Source of the DNA: Aricia agestis
Lineage: Eukaryota > Arthropoda > Insecta > Lepidoptera > Lycaenidae
Assembly (NCBI RefSeq): GCF_905147365.1
Contig: NC_056425.1
Location: forward strand, 10,939,001 to 11,003,000
Direction: 5' to 3'
Length of the DNA stretch: 64,000 nt
The stretch's first letter is position 1. The number at the start of each line of letters is the position of its first letter. Both the position numbers and the translations under genes were made by a program. The notes beneath the pieces are model-generated. The model was not told the origin of the DNA. It searched no databases and saw only the letters and a list, made by a program, of their open reading frames with translations. Positions 10,301 to 18,930 of this stretch are shown here, piece by piece.

Positions 10301-11981
10301 TATAGCCGCGTGATTGAATGGCGTTGTTCAGTCAAAGGGCTAGCTGTTTGATTGAACGGCTATTTAAACCAGTCGGCTGCGACATGTACATAAGTTAATT
10401 GAATTTTATTAATACGCCTAAATGCAAAGGATGTGGTTAAGATTTATTATCTAAAGTGCTTATTTTTCGTGATTAAAAAGTTGTAATTTTCCATTCTTTT
10501 GATGTGTATCAATTAATTTTATTCTAAACATACGTCCTATACATTTGACGGACCTAGGTCCGTCAAAGTATGAAGGGAAAATTCGCAACTTATGATAATA
10601 ACAAGAATGCAGTGACGGATTAGCCCTTAAACAAATTAAACAATTGCCTAGGGCATCACGTCTGAGGAGGCACCAGAAGAGTAAAGGTTCAAAGACCGAA
10701 TCTAGTTGAGATACGGATAGGGATGGATTACTTAGGGCATCAAGTAGTCTTAATCCGTCACTGCAAGTGATTATAAAAGAAGAAATACGTGTATTTTTAT
10801 TTGTAATTAGGATCAATATATCCAAATTTGGCAGGAAGGTTAAATTGCACCCTGTACTAACCTAACGTGCATAAAGATAATGAGACTTGCATATTCATTG
10901 TATCCGATTACCACACACAGCCGATTATCTCAATCGTCGGTTAACATGCACCTTAGATAAATGATTGGTCTCGCGCGCGCGCTCGACTAGATACCGCGCT
11001 GTATAGAAAACACAGATTCCCGAATGCGGCACCTCAATATTGTAGTGTGTGTAAAACAATGCACAAATATTGTTGTGTGCGTAGATAATCGGGTTCCCAG
11101 ATACGTGACTGGTGCCCAATCAATGGGGAAAACTTAGTTGCTGTGGTCTTGTAATTTATTATTATTGTATTTTCAATCACCAGATAAACTTTACCATTGG
11201 AATAAAGTCCATTCGAAAAGAATGCGATACAATAACAACGTTGTTTAGGTCAACGAAATATAATGGGTACAATATTGATGAGAAAACAATACAAAAACAA
11301 TGGTAGGAAGTTTAACGAAAGTTAAGAATGAGTCATAAAAAAGCAAATGTTAAATTTGTTTTCTCATTTGTTACTGTATTGTGTACTTACATAAAATATA
11401 AACTGTATTTAAGATTTTTATTATAATATGATACTCATAATTCATTTTTATTAATACACATTCATGATCCAGGAACTTTGAAAACTTTTTGTTCCGTTGG
11501 CGGGATTCGAACCAACTACCCTAGCTAGAGATTTTAATGCGCTCATCCACTCAGCCACTATGTATATATTTAAAAAATAAGATATAATAAATAAATAAAT
11601 AAAAATCACAATCTCAGAAAAATTTGGGAATTTTTAGTTTATGGTAATTGGCAACACTGAACATCAAGCGGTACTCCGATTCGAATTTTCAGGTTTATAT
11701 TATTTTTCTCTCCCTCCCTCTATTTCTTAGCAAGTACCCTCTATTTCTTAGCAAACACCCTCTATTTATTAGCAATTACCCATTATTTCTTAGCAAATAC
11801 CGTCTATTTCTTTTCCAGGGGTCGCTACCCGCCTTACTCTGACGGCAAGCTGAACTTCATATCGTCGCTGACCAAGAAGCGCCAAGGAGTGTCCTTCAAG
11901 TACCTGCCATATTTCCTGACCTTCGCGATCGGGGTTGGGCTGTCTTACGGCATCTTCGCCTGGCAGAAGGTAAAGAAGTAA
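1327..11981 (+). CDS. Aldh-III: Fatty (class 3) aldehyde dehydrogenase, 3' half
   Basis: This is an NAD(P)-dependent enzyme that oxidises long-chain aldehydes to fatty acids; family members sit on ER or microsomal membranes. Exons are 1327-1557, 2167-2370, one of 4207-4322 or 6124-6239, 7660-7795, and 11819-11981. All junctions are GT-AG and in frame. About 282 residues are visible and the N-terminal NAD-binding half lies left of the window. Exon 1 carries the active-site motif GQTCIAPDY, with the catalytic Cys codon at 1412-1414. Exon 2 has EIFGPILPIVT. Exon 4 has the class-3 motif LPFGGVGHSGIGAYHG. The last exon encodes a hydrophobic C-terminal helix (YLPYFLTFAIGVGLSYG) followed by FAWQKVKK and a stop, the tail anchor expected of a microsomal ALDH3A2-type enzyme. 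The assignment is secure; which isoforms are made is not known. Confidence 0.93.
1794..1849. repeat. Perfect 26-bp-arm hairpin in Aldh-III intron
   Basis: The arms 1794-1819 and 1824-1849 are exact reverse complements with a 4-nt loop. The left arm starts ACAATAAGAATACAAATATT. It is AT-rich and lies about 240 bp after the first visible exon. Confidence 0.9.
2437..2633. mobile_element. Short TIR element (MITE-like), about 200 bp
   Basis: Left arm 2441-2471 and right arm 2598-2628 are inverted copies (core TTTCCGAATTSGTTTTCC) with a few mismatches. It has no coding capacity and lies 70 bp after an exon donor. Confidence 0.7.
3345..3445. repeat. Perfect 41-bp-arm inverted repeat
   Basis: Arms 3345-3385 and 3405-3445 are exact reverse complements separated by 19 nt. 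The outer edge reads TACCCCGCGTTCC. No mismatches were found. This implies very recent formation, or selection for or correction of the foldback. Confidence 0.93.
3751..3961. mobile_element. 211-bp TIR element
   Basis: Termini GTCTACCAGAATCTGATGGC and its exact reverse complement form TIRs of about 22 bp. The interior is non-coding and A/T-rich. It is a likely MITE; the transposase family is not assignable. Confidence 0.8.
4207..4322 (+). CDS. Aldh-III: Aldh-III alternative exon, version A
   Basis: This 116-nt exon (acceptor TTTCAG, donor GTAAGA) encodes REHPLVLYLFSKQ through SINDTIMFYA. It occupies the same place in the protein as the exon at 6124-6239, with the same length and the same phases on both sides. 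It is the more diverged of the two from the vertebrate ALDH3A2 pattern (REKPLALYVFS... from family knowledge). Because 116 is not a multiple of three, including or skipping both versions would break the frame, so one copy per mRNA is the only productive arrangement. Confidence 0.85.
4323..6123 (+). other. Intron between the two alternative Aldh-III exons
   Basis: This 1.8-kb stretch separates exon versions A and B. It is AT-rich with one LINE-tail repeat (5613-5925). No further 116-nt exon copy was seen. Confidence 0.6.
5613..5925 (+). mobile_element. LINE-tailed SINE-like repeat, copy 1
   Basis: The repeat starts GTGGGAGAGCCATGCTTCGG, passes through an AAACAGCGCTTGCGCTGTGTTT hairpin-like core and a CCCTAYYC-rich tract, then a tail reading GGTGACCCGTTTGCTCG. 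It ends in an A-rich run. The tail matches that of the LINE fragment at 7941. A second copy lies at 55319-55640. Confidence 0.8.
6124..6239 (+). CDS. Aldh-III: Aldh-III alternative exon, version B
   Basis: This second 116-nt exon (acceptor CGTAG with a weak pyrimidine tract, donor GTACAG) encodes REKPLVLYVFAANKD through CINDTMMHMA. It is the closer match to the usual class-3 sequence. The region precedes the LPFGGVG loop and lines the substrate/cofactor channel in known ALDH3 structures, so the A/B choice could alter substrate range (inference). An 18-bp-arm hairpin lies about 115 nt downstream at 6354-6390. Confidence 0.87.
6240..7659 (+). other. Aldh-III intron after exon B
   Basis: No gene is recognised. 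It contains an 18-bp-arm palindrome at 6354-6390 (core CAGGCCAGTAAATAAGC, one unpaired centre base) and a 137-bp element at 7469-7605 with 15-bp TIRs GTGCTTGTTCAGACA. The rest is AT-rich. Confidence 0.65.
7836..7877 (+). terminator. Possible intronic polyadenylation site of Aldh-III
   Basis: If the donor at 7796 is not used, the reading frame runs GCG TCG TAA and stops at 7799, inside the donor itself. An AATAAA hexamer follows at 7836-7841 and a short hairpin (arms around TTTGAAGGT and ACCTTCAAA) at about 7841-7875. This would make a soluble isoform lacking the C-terminal membrane helix. It is inference from sequence only. Confidence 0.35.
7941..8175 (+). pseudogene. 3' end of a degraded non-LTR retrotransposon
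   Basis: An open frame from 7941 encodes a reverse-transcriptase C-terminal signature (FLPRTVKLWNELSPAVFP, then LQTFKKR), running into the tail with GTGACCCGTTTGCTCG and a short A-run. The rest of the polymerase is missing. This fragment links the tail repeats at 5613, 42541 and 55319 to a LINE source. Confidence 0.75.
8464..8660. mobile_element. 197-bp TIR element
   Basis: Termini TTAGGGTGTATACGTGTTCC (8464-8483) and its exact reverse complement (8641-8660) form perfect 20-bp TIRs. The inner part also folds back around a pair of AAAAGTGAAAAAAA tracts. Confidence 0.85.
9662..10384. mobile_element. 723-bp nested TIR element, TSD TGTA
   Basis: Both ends read TGTCGCAGCCGACTGGTTTA inward. The inverted arms extend for about 75 bp with only one or two differences, and TGTA flanks both sides (9658-9661, 10385-10388) as a likely 4-bp target duplication. 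It is non-coding inside, with internal GGGAGGC and GCAGCCCCCCG direct repeats. High arm identity suggests a recent insertion. Confidence 0.88.
10609..10764. mobile_element. 156-bp nested TIR element
   Basis: Termini GCAGTGACGGATTA and its reverse complement flank a non-coding interior containing two copies of TAGGGCATCA. It lies inside the 8671-10855 element. Confidence 0.75.
11461..11565 (-). mobile_element. tRNA-derived SINE head, family 2, copy 1
   Basis: On the minus strand there is a GTGGCTGAGTGGATGAG A-box-like segment and a GGTTCGAATCCCGCC B box, followed by the tail TTTTTGTTCC in reverse. It matches the SINE at 46291-46563. It is degenerate and not a functional tRNA gene. Confidence 0.7.
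11717..11818 (+). repeat. 21-bp tandem repeat forming a splice acceptor
   Basis: There are four full copies and one partial copy of a unit like CCTCTATTTCTTAGCAARTAC. Each carries a pyrimidine run plus TTAG, i.e. a possible 3' splice site. The final copy supplies the tract and TTTTCCAG used by the last Aldh-III exon. Use of the nearest upstream AG would add 25 nt and shift frame, ending before the membrane helix. Confidence 0.85.
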
Positions 11982-12348
11982 TGGGCTACAGGGTGTATTG
12001 AAATTGATTCCATAAAGAGAGGAAAGTGACACAAAACAAACACATAATAATAAAGTTTCGATCACTTTTAGCGAGACGAAACTTTTCCAGTTTCGCCTAC
12101 TTGCCAGATTGCCTTTTCCAGTTACGTAGTAGTGCATATTGTGTTATACCATTATCGAGTAATTCACTAAATGTGTGCGTGGATTTATAAAAAGTATGTG
12201 AGGCTTTTTCCGAGATTTTTTCGACGTGCTTTTATTTTCTTTACTTTATGGAATTAAGTTTTAATAAGCACATAATTATATTCATTTGTATATTATAATA
12301 TTATGTTATACTTATAGTACAGTTAATGAAGGCAAAAATCAGGCACAA

Positions 12349-12615
12349 CCTCCGATTTCGTTGAACCTCCATCGATTTGGATGAAATTTTGGAATTGAGT
12401 TATTGCAAAAACTTTATAAAACAAATTTTGCTTAAAATTTGTGTTTATCGATTTTTGCGGTTTTTTTTATTTAAAAATATTTCACCGCCGAGAAGGGTTG
12501 GCATCCACCCCCAGGGCAAAAGCGCAAGTTGGCACTATGTCACTTTTGTTTCTTAGGGTATCCCCCACCTACTCACCAATTTTCAAAATCGATGGAGGTT
12601 CAACGAAATCGGAGG
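12349..12615. mobile_element. 267-bp TIR element
   Basis: Left end CCTCCGATTTCGTTGAACCT and its exact reverse complement at the right end form TIRs of about 30 bp. The inside is non-coding. Confidence 0.85.
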
Positions 12616-14189
12616 TGAAAACCTTCAGTGACTCCACTATTTGCACGAAACATTTCATGGGGCGCTATGTTATATAATTCAAGCTTGTGAAATAAGTTTT
12701 AAGCTAAGTATTACGCACAGTATTTATATACTTAGCATCTATATGCACATAACAAGTTTTATATGTGTCGCATTGTAGATAAAGTCTAGCCATCAAACAG
12801 AAAAAAATTGATAGAGAACTTGACCTGATGAAACAAGATAGCATTGAATTCTTTTGCGAGTCAATTACAAACAGACTTTGGTCTCTATCAAATTTCTCAC
12901 ATTTCGGTGACATATGCCATAAACCATGAGTATTATTTTTTAATAGTTTATTCATTTTAATAATTCGTAGTGTCATCCCTTTCAAATCAATATAAGAAAA
13001 AAGGGATAACACTACGATGTTGCCACTTTTTAATTTCTTAACATTTTTGACAAACTATATTTGAATGTTTTCGCCATCTGCAAAAAAACGAAATAAACTA
13101 GAGAGAGTAGACTGAATAAAAACACATTTAAAATAGTCAAAACAGTTAATCTAAACTCTAAAGCATTAAGTATTATGTAGGGGGGGTGCTTAGAGGCTAT
13201 AAACTATTGAAACTCATTACTTTTGACACTGTATTAATTTCTTATTAATATGTAGTTGTAAAAATAGTTTGTGTAGATTTTACTGAATATATTTTGTGTA
13301 AATTATTAGGCGTTTTATTTATAAAATATTTTTTTTCCTATGCCGAAAAACTGATTAAATAACTTAAAGTAGTAGGTCTGCCAAAATAATTATTTTATTT
13401 ATTATCTATAGACTATATCTAAATTTTTTCATTAGTCTAAGTTTTGAATTTAATGGCAATTACAATAATAATACGACAAGTAAATATTTAATGGGAATAA
13501 AAGCATTTAAATATGCAAGAGCAAATAAATGAATTATGAATTATCTTCTGTTATTGAATGTCTCTGGGATTATGATTTTGAAGACCAAATACACCCCAAA
13601 GGTAATCAACACATTAAACATCAAACGTGGGTGGTTTGGAGGACGTGTGGAGACACGTGCTTAAACCACACCACCCGCCACCCGCGACGCAGGTAACATG
13701 CTCAAAAATCGCACGCCCGTCGATTTTTGAACATGCTCGAAATAAGCGTGCTTATTTGAGCATGGACACACGTGCTGGAAAGCACAACTGCTAGTTTTAA
13801 GCATGCTGCGTGCTTGAAATTAGCATGTGTAATTGTGTAACTGTACCTTTATGCCTAGTACCATCTTGCCTTAATTTTCGAGTTTTGTTTCAATGTAAAC
13901 TGTCAAATTCCTTCCCATTCATTACATTTTACAATATTATGTTGCACAATGCACTTGTAAATCACATTCATCACGGTTTAACTAACAGATATACATACAA
14001 CATACATGATTAGAAAAGGAATCATATTCGATGGTAGGTAAGATGATGCATGATGAATTTGGGTCACCAAATATAATAGAAAAATTTTATGTCACATCGG
14101 CGACGCGGCGAGGTGTACATTTTAGAACTTAAAAATATTTGAAAGAGGAAAATGCTCCGAGTCTGCGTTCATTCCACATCAAATTGATC

Positions 14190-14504
14190 CTTAGGGTCAA
14201 TTTCAAATAGTAGCGCAGAGTCGAAGCGAAGCGAATTCCCAAAAAATGAACTCAGAAAATTTAACCTTAACTTCAGAGCGTAACGCTGCATACATTACTT
14301 CTGCGAGGCCAATCAGCGTTGGTCGAGGCTCGGGCGCATTCACGCGAATTCGCACGTATGCGCGCGTCTTTTTTAATTCTCAGAAGTAATAAAGTGCGCT
14401 AACGCTTTGGAGTTGAATGGTTTGAAGGTTGAATTAGTTATGTTCAGTTTTAATAATTCGATGCGCTTCGATTCTGCGCTAGTGTAAATTGATCCTTAGA
14501 GCGT
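14190..14504. mobile_element. TIR element of about 315 bp
   Basis: The arms share GTCAATTT, TAGCGCAG and TCGAAGCG blocks in inverted order, with small indels. The interior is GC-rich and partly self-complementary (ACTTCTGCGAG near 14298 against TTCTCAGAAGTAA near 14375). Boundaries are approximate. Confidence 0.6.
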
Positions 14505-14574
14505 TCCAGGGTTCCGTACCTGAAGGGTAAAACGGGACTAAGGTTTCGTAGTGGCAGTTCTTGAGATATTACAA

Positions 14575-14629
14575 CCTGGTGACGAACTGCATCTCAAGAG
14601 TTACTCTTGAGATGCAGTTTGTCACCAGG
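14575..14629. repeat. Near-perfect palindrome
   Basis: CCTGGTGACGAACTGCATCT folds onto its inverted copy ending at 14629, with a single mismatch per arm and a 3-nt centre. Confidence 0.85.
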
Positions 14630-14726
14630 ACAGCTAGACACATAAAATTTAAAAAAGAATGATGGTTTTTGTATCGTCGCTATACCCTCCAACTATAAAA
14701 AGAGTATTTTTACGCAACGTTTAGGG

Positions 14727-15054
14727 CGACAAGGCTTTAAATGAACTTGGCGAAAAAAGAACTAACGCCATCATTATTATATAAAACGGCATTTTGACAG
14801 TTATTCTCCCCTTACCTGCAGCGCCCCCGCCCACGTTCATAAATAAGCGTTGTCGCACTGTAATATTTATCCGAGGTTCGCTATCTTTCTTTGTCATCTA
14901 ACGTTTTCAATATGCCAAACGTATATTGAAAACGTTAGATGACAATGAACGTGGGCAGGGGCGCTACTGGTAAAGGAGAACTGTCAATAATGACGTTTTT
15001 GTATGATGACAGTGTTAGTTCCTTTTTTTGACACGTTCATATAAAGCCTTGTCG
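14727..15054. mobile_element. 328-bp foldback element
   Basis: Ends CGACAAGGCTTTAWATGAAC are inverted. Internal blocks (TGACAGTT, GCCCACGTTCAT) are also mirrored, and the centre is a hairpin GTCATCTAACGTTTTCAATA with its complement. Almost the whole element can fold into one stem. Confidence 0.85.
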
Positions 15055-15158
15055 AGCTCTACATAATATATTCGCAGTCTAAATATATTTTAGGAAGGGA
15101 GACAATATAAAAAATCTATAGTCATGTGTATTTAATTCGTACCCGTTTATTTTTACAG

Positions 15159-15179
15159 GCTGCTTCGGGAGAATCGTAA
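15159..15179 (+). CDS. Aldh-III: Possible alternative last coding exon of Aldh-III
   Basis: The exon at 11819 contains a usable donor (AAG|GTAAAG) after 11969, just before the VKK stop. Joined in phase 0 to an acceptor TTTTACAG at 15151-15158, it gives the ending FAWQKAASGES and a stop. The resulting anchor isoform would differ only in its last residues. The acceptor has a good pyrimidine tract, and AATAAA occurs near 15370. It is a candidate only. Confidence 0.4.
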   Translation, partial: AASGES

Positions 15180-15253
15180 TCAAGACTGCTTCGTTTCAAA
15201 GTTGACCTACGTTATTGATGACAAATTCCAAAATTCTTAAATTAGTAACTGCG

Positions 15254-15419
15254 GGCCCCTAGACGAGCAATTATATTGCGAAATATCACGTATTGCGTAA
15301 TATTATTGACCGTCTATGATTAATATTGAACGTCGCGCGCCTTCAATGTAATTGTCAAATAAACTGTTCAATAAAATTGAAGCGTGCTATTGCACAATAC
15401 AATTGATCGTCTAGGGGCC
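15254..15419. mobile_element. 166-bp TIR element
   Basis: GGCCCCTAGACGAGCAATT and the inverted GGCCCCTAGACGATCAATT bound a non-coding interior. Confidence 0.8.
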
Positions 15420-17318
15420 GGCTATTATGCCTTTGCTAAGGTAAAATATTATTTCTGAAAAGAAATACTAGCATGAGATTGTTAAGCAAACCGTTTTGAA
15501 CGTAGGTCGATATCTGTCGAACGTAAAATATTTAAGTATTCATTATATTAAAATAAAAAATATTGTGATAATATCCATTCCTGGTGCAATGAGTTATTAT
15601 TTTAATAAAGGGTGTAAATAACATTAAGATATCAAAGTTTGTAAGATAGAAAGGTACTATATTTATAGCACGAGAGAAAAAGTCGAAAAGAGAATAAAAA
15701 AGAAACAAAAGAGAGGTTTGTTTTTAAAGTATGCAGGGTAAATAAAAACTTTGTCGACGCGACGGCGTAGCTACGTGCTTATTAAAATTGAAAATTTTTA
15801 CGTTTGCAAAATTATATACGGTAAGTAATATACCTACAGTCTGTAAAAAATGATGAGACTACGATGTTACCACTTTTTAATTTCATGACTTTTTTGACAA
15901 GACTGTAATTAGCTGCCCGGCCAATAGGTAGCAACCTAAGTTCAGCTATTTTTTATTTATAAGCCTACACAGTACACCTTAAAAACATAATAATAATTGG
16001 TTTGTAATAAGGAATATTTTATTTTCCATGTACGCAGGCATTCTAGATTTTGGTTGTACTATAATAATAATTTCAAATCTTAATTCCTTAAACACATCGG
16101 CCTCTATATAACTTATGCTAGCTTTCTGAGGTTTTAAGACAGGAGTTAAATAAACTTGAATAGTCAAATAATATCAGAGAGCGGTCATAACTTAAAAAAT
16201 AAAAACCTTTAAAACGCATTCCTGAAAAAATGCGATTTTGAGTTACAATGGTTTACGAAGGCGCCGTCTTAAAAAGGAGGTTAAATTGACAAGTGTACAT
16301 GGGGTGTAAACTGTGAGCTGTGAAGCATTTCTAATTTGCACATTTTTTGGGTTCCTTACCCAAAGGGTAAAAACGGGAACCTATTACTGAGACTTCGCTG
16401 TCTGTCCGACTGTCTCCAGTCTGTAACTCAAGAACGGTAATAGCTAGAGATTTTAAATTTTCACAGATTATGTATTTCCGTTGCCGCTCTAACAACAAAT
16501 ACTAAAAACAAAATAAATTAAATATTAATAAATTAAATATTTAACAAAAATTTTTTGCTCGGTATCAATGATGACAACAGGTAGGCACTTGATATGTCTT
16601 GATATGTACACAAAATACTCAACTGTATTAATTTATACATTAACAATTAATAAGAAAATTTAAATAAAATAAATAATTAAGGGCGGCTTCCAATCAATTA
16701 ACACTTTTTTTACTATTTTTGCTGTTTAATGGTACGGAATCCTTCGTGCGCGAGTCTAACTCGCATTTGGCCGATTTTTTTAACTTTAGGATTTTTTTAC
16801 TGTTTTTTATTTTACATTATTTACGTAAGTTCATTGATTTTAAAATTTTATGTTGTATATTTTAGTCTCTACACACATGTTTTTATTGTTGTTGTATCTT
16901 CGTGCCTTAAATTAATGAATTTATTATAGAGTAAATAAATTATTTAACTGAAAACTTGTTTTAATTCTTATTTTTTAGGAGGAATAAACAAAATAATATT
17001 ACCACGTTACTGCATTTGAAATGTATTTAAGAAAGAAAAAACAAAAAAAAAGAAACATAATAACTTCATATGAAAAATGTTTACCTACTGATTGTAATAA
17101 TTAACGGATTTTACAAATTAAAATAGGGGTGTTAAATACTCCGTACACCCCAAAAAAGCTTCCACCACATAAAGCGCGTACGTATAATATATTGTTTTCT
17201 GTATTACCAGCTGGTCTCTGATATTACCTTATTTACAAAAAGCACTAGTTCTCGGTCCTGGGGGCCGGACCCCCTCCCCCCATTACTATCCATCTTACTT
17301 GTCCAATCGACCATATAT

Positions 17319-17690
17319 TATAATAATAATAATAGCTCCCACACCGGCTTCGGTGACGGTGGCCGGTTTCATTGAAACCAGGCGAGCTACGCAGGAGTAA
17401 TTTTATAGTGCCCAAGTATGTGCGCAGTACACAAGAGCACTCTCTATTCCTTTACTCTCATAACCCAGTGGGACGGACGACCGACACGGCTGGCGAGAGA
17501 TCAGGCGCAGGACCGACTTTTTACATGCCCATCCGACGCATGGATCATCTTACTTCTCAGACAATCAGGTGATCAGCCTGCATATTTGGAAACCTAACCA
17601 AACTTGGAAATAACAAGTTTCCAACGCGGGAATCGAACCCACCACCTCCGAGTCAAGAGCCGCGCTCTATACCACTAGACCACGGAGGCG
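17319..17690 (-). mobile_element. tRNA-derived SINE, family 1, minus copy
   Basis: Read on the minus strand it begins GCCTCCGTGGTCTAGTGGTA (A box) and has GGTTCGATTCCCGCG (B box). A body with CGGTCCTGCGCCTGATCTC follows, and it ends in an ATT microsatellite. It is close to full length and matches the plus-strand copy at 57083-57447. Confidence 0.88.
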
Positions 17691-17959
17691 TTATACTAGG
17701 TATGTACCCACCATACATTAGGTATGTACCCACCGATTTTCATCGGCGAGGTACATGTATTTTTTTCTATTTACAATATAATAATAATTATTATACTGTG
17801 GAGCGTGTCCGTAGGCAGAGTGGGTATTTAGGCTGCTGCAGAACCCTTCATGGGCGAGTTTCCAACTCGCATTTGGCCGCTTTTTTACGTTAGTTACGCC
17901 CCCTTATCACAGCTATATAATACGCCCGTGATATCACGTGTTTCAAGCAATGTCTGTTA

Positions 17960-18121
17960 TAGCCCGGCCGCACATTGTCCGAAATTTCTGATCAGAAACA
18001 GTTAAACGTCCGCACTGTCTCTTACATTTTGTACTGAGCCGATTGAGCTCGAACTCGCCGTGGCGGTCCGGCAAAATTCAACTGTTTCTGACCAGAATTC
18101 GGACAATGTGCGGCCGGGCAT
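17960..18121. mobile_element. 162-bp TIR element
   Basis: TAGCCCGGCCGCACATTGTC at the left and its inverted copy at the right extend through TTCTGATCAGAAACAGTT with few mismatches. Confidence 0.85.
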
Positions 18122-18930
18122 AATCTTCTTTATACATAGAATAATATAAATATAAAAGTACTTTTTGAGGATTTTTTATCCGAACTATTATAAATTCCGT
18201 AAATCATTCAAAAGCTCACAACACGAATACTTGTGCTTCTAATTTTCTAAAAAAAAAAAATTGTAATAGGAAAAGAACTCATACAATTTGACCAATCACA
18301 ATTGACTTTTAGGTTGACATTACTATTTTACGTCATCTCATTAGCCGATAGAACTGTCAAAATAGTGAGTCATACGTCACTTATAAAAACTACTAATGAA
18401 AACCTGCCTATGCGTGTAATATTTGACAATGGCAATAATTTTTCAAAATTTTAATTCAAATTCTGAAAATACTCCAAAAAACTAGAGGTTTATGAGAATT
18501 CTATATTACCGAATAATAACAGAAATAGCGAAACTAAACAGAAACTAATTTTATTCAGTTAATAAGGTATAATGATAACTTACATTTCAAAAACATATTC
18601 TGTTTTTAGTTATTGCAATACCGCAGTGTGAACGAAACGAAAGTGCTTGTGATGAGCTAAGACGAATAAAAAAGTGTCGATAGGTCAAAATTCTGCAGAA
18701 ATTAGCCAGATTCTTCAGGTATCTACAAATAAAATAAATAACCACCCTCGCATGTGAGGGTACTATGTGGTGGTGCTGTTCTTCTTCCGCTAGTTCAGGT
18801 GCTTATTCACATTTGAGTGCTCGTCTAACAACTCCCTTCCCATACTCCTATTACGGCGGCCATATTTATAAGTCACGAAAGGCGTTGACGCTCATCGTAA
18901 TAATCTGCGTTGTAATCTTTTCCAGGACCG

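Larger units (their letters stand above)
8671..10855. mobile_element. 2.2-kb TIR element with two nested insertions
   Basis: Outer termini begin ACAGGGTGCAATTGAACC (8671) and, on the other strand from 10855, ACAGGGTGCAATTTAACC. The TIRs are about 33 bp with few mismatches. The same termini and subterminal sequence recur in a 341-bp copy at 45035-45375, so this is a family. Elements at 9662-10384 and 10609-10764 have inserted into it. No transposase frame is visible. A perfect 24-bp palindrome lies at 9127-9150. Confidence 0.8.
11982..18925. other. Repeat-rich region between Aldh-III and Rho1
   Basis: No convincing coding exon was found except the small candidate at 15159. The stretch holds TIR or foldback elements at 12349-12615, about 14190-14504, 14727-15054, 15254-15419 and 17960-18121, a palindrome at 14575-14629, hairpin clusters at 13615-13820, and a SINE at 17319-17690. 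The Rho1 promoter and 5' UTR exon(s) should lie in the last part. Confidence 0.6.

Noticed and set aside
11717..11818. Regular short tandem repeats resembling a CRISPR array
   Set aside because: The 21-bp units are contiguous with no spacers, the genome is eukaryotic, and the array is a splice-site-containing microsatellite.
17600..17690. tRNA-like A and B boxes (also at 11500, 46500, 57090, 59465)
   Set aside because: Each is fused to a repeated body and tail, and the heads do not fold as complete cloverleaves. They are SINE heads, not tRNA genes.
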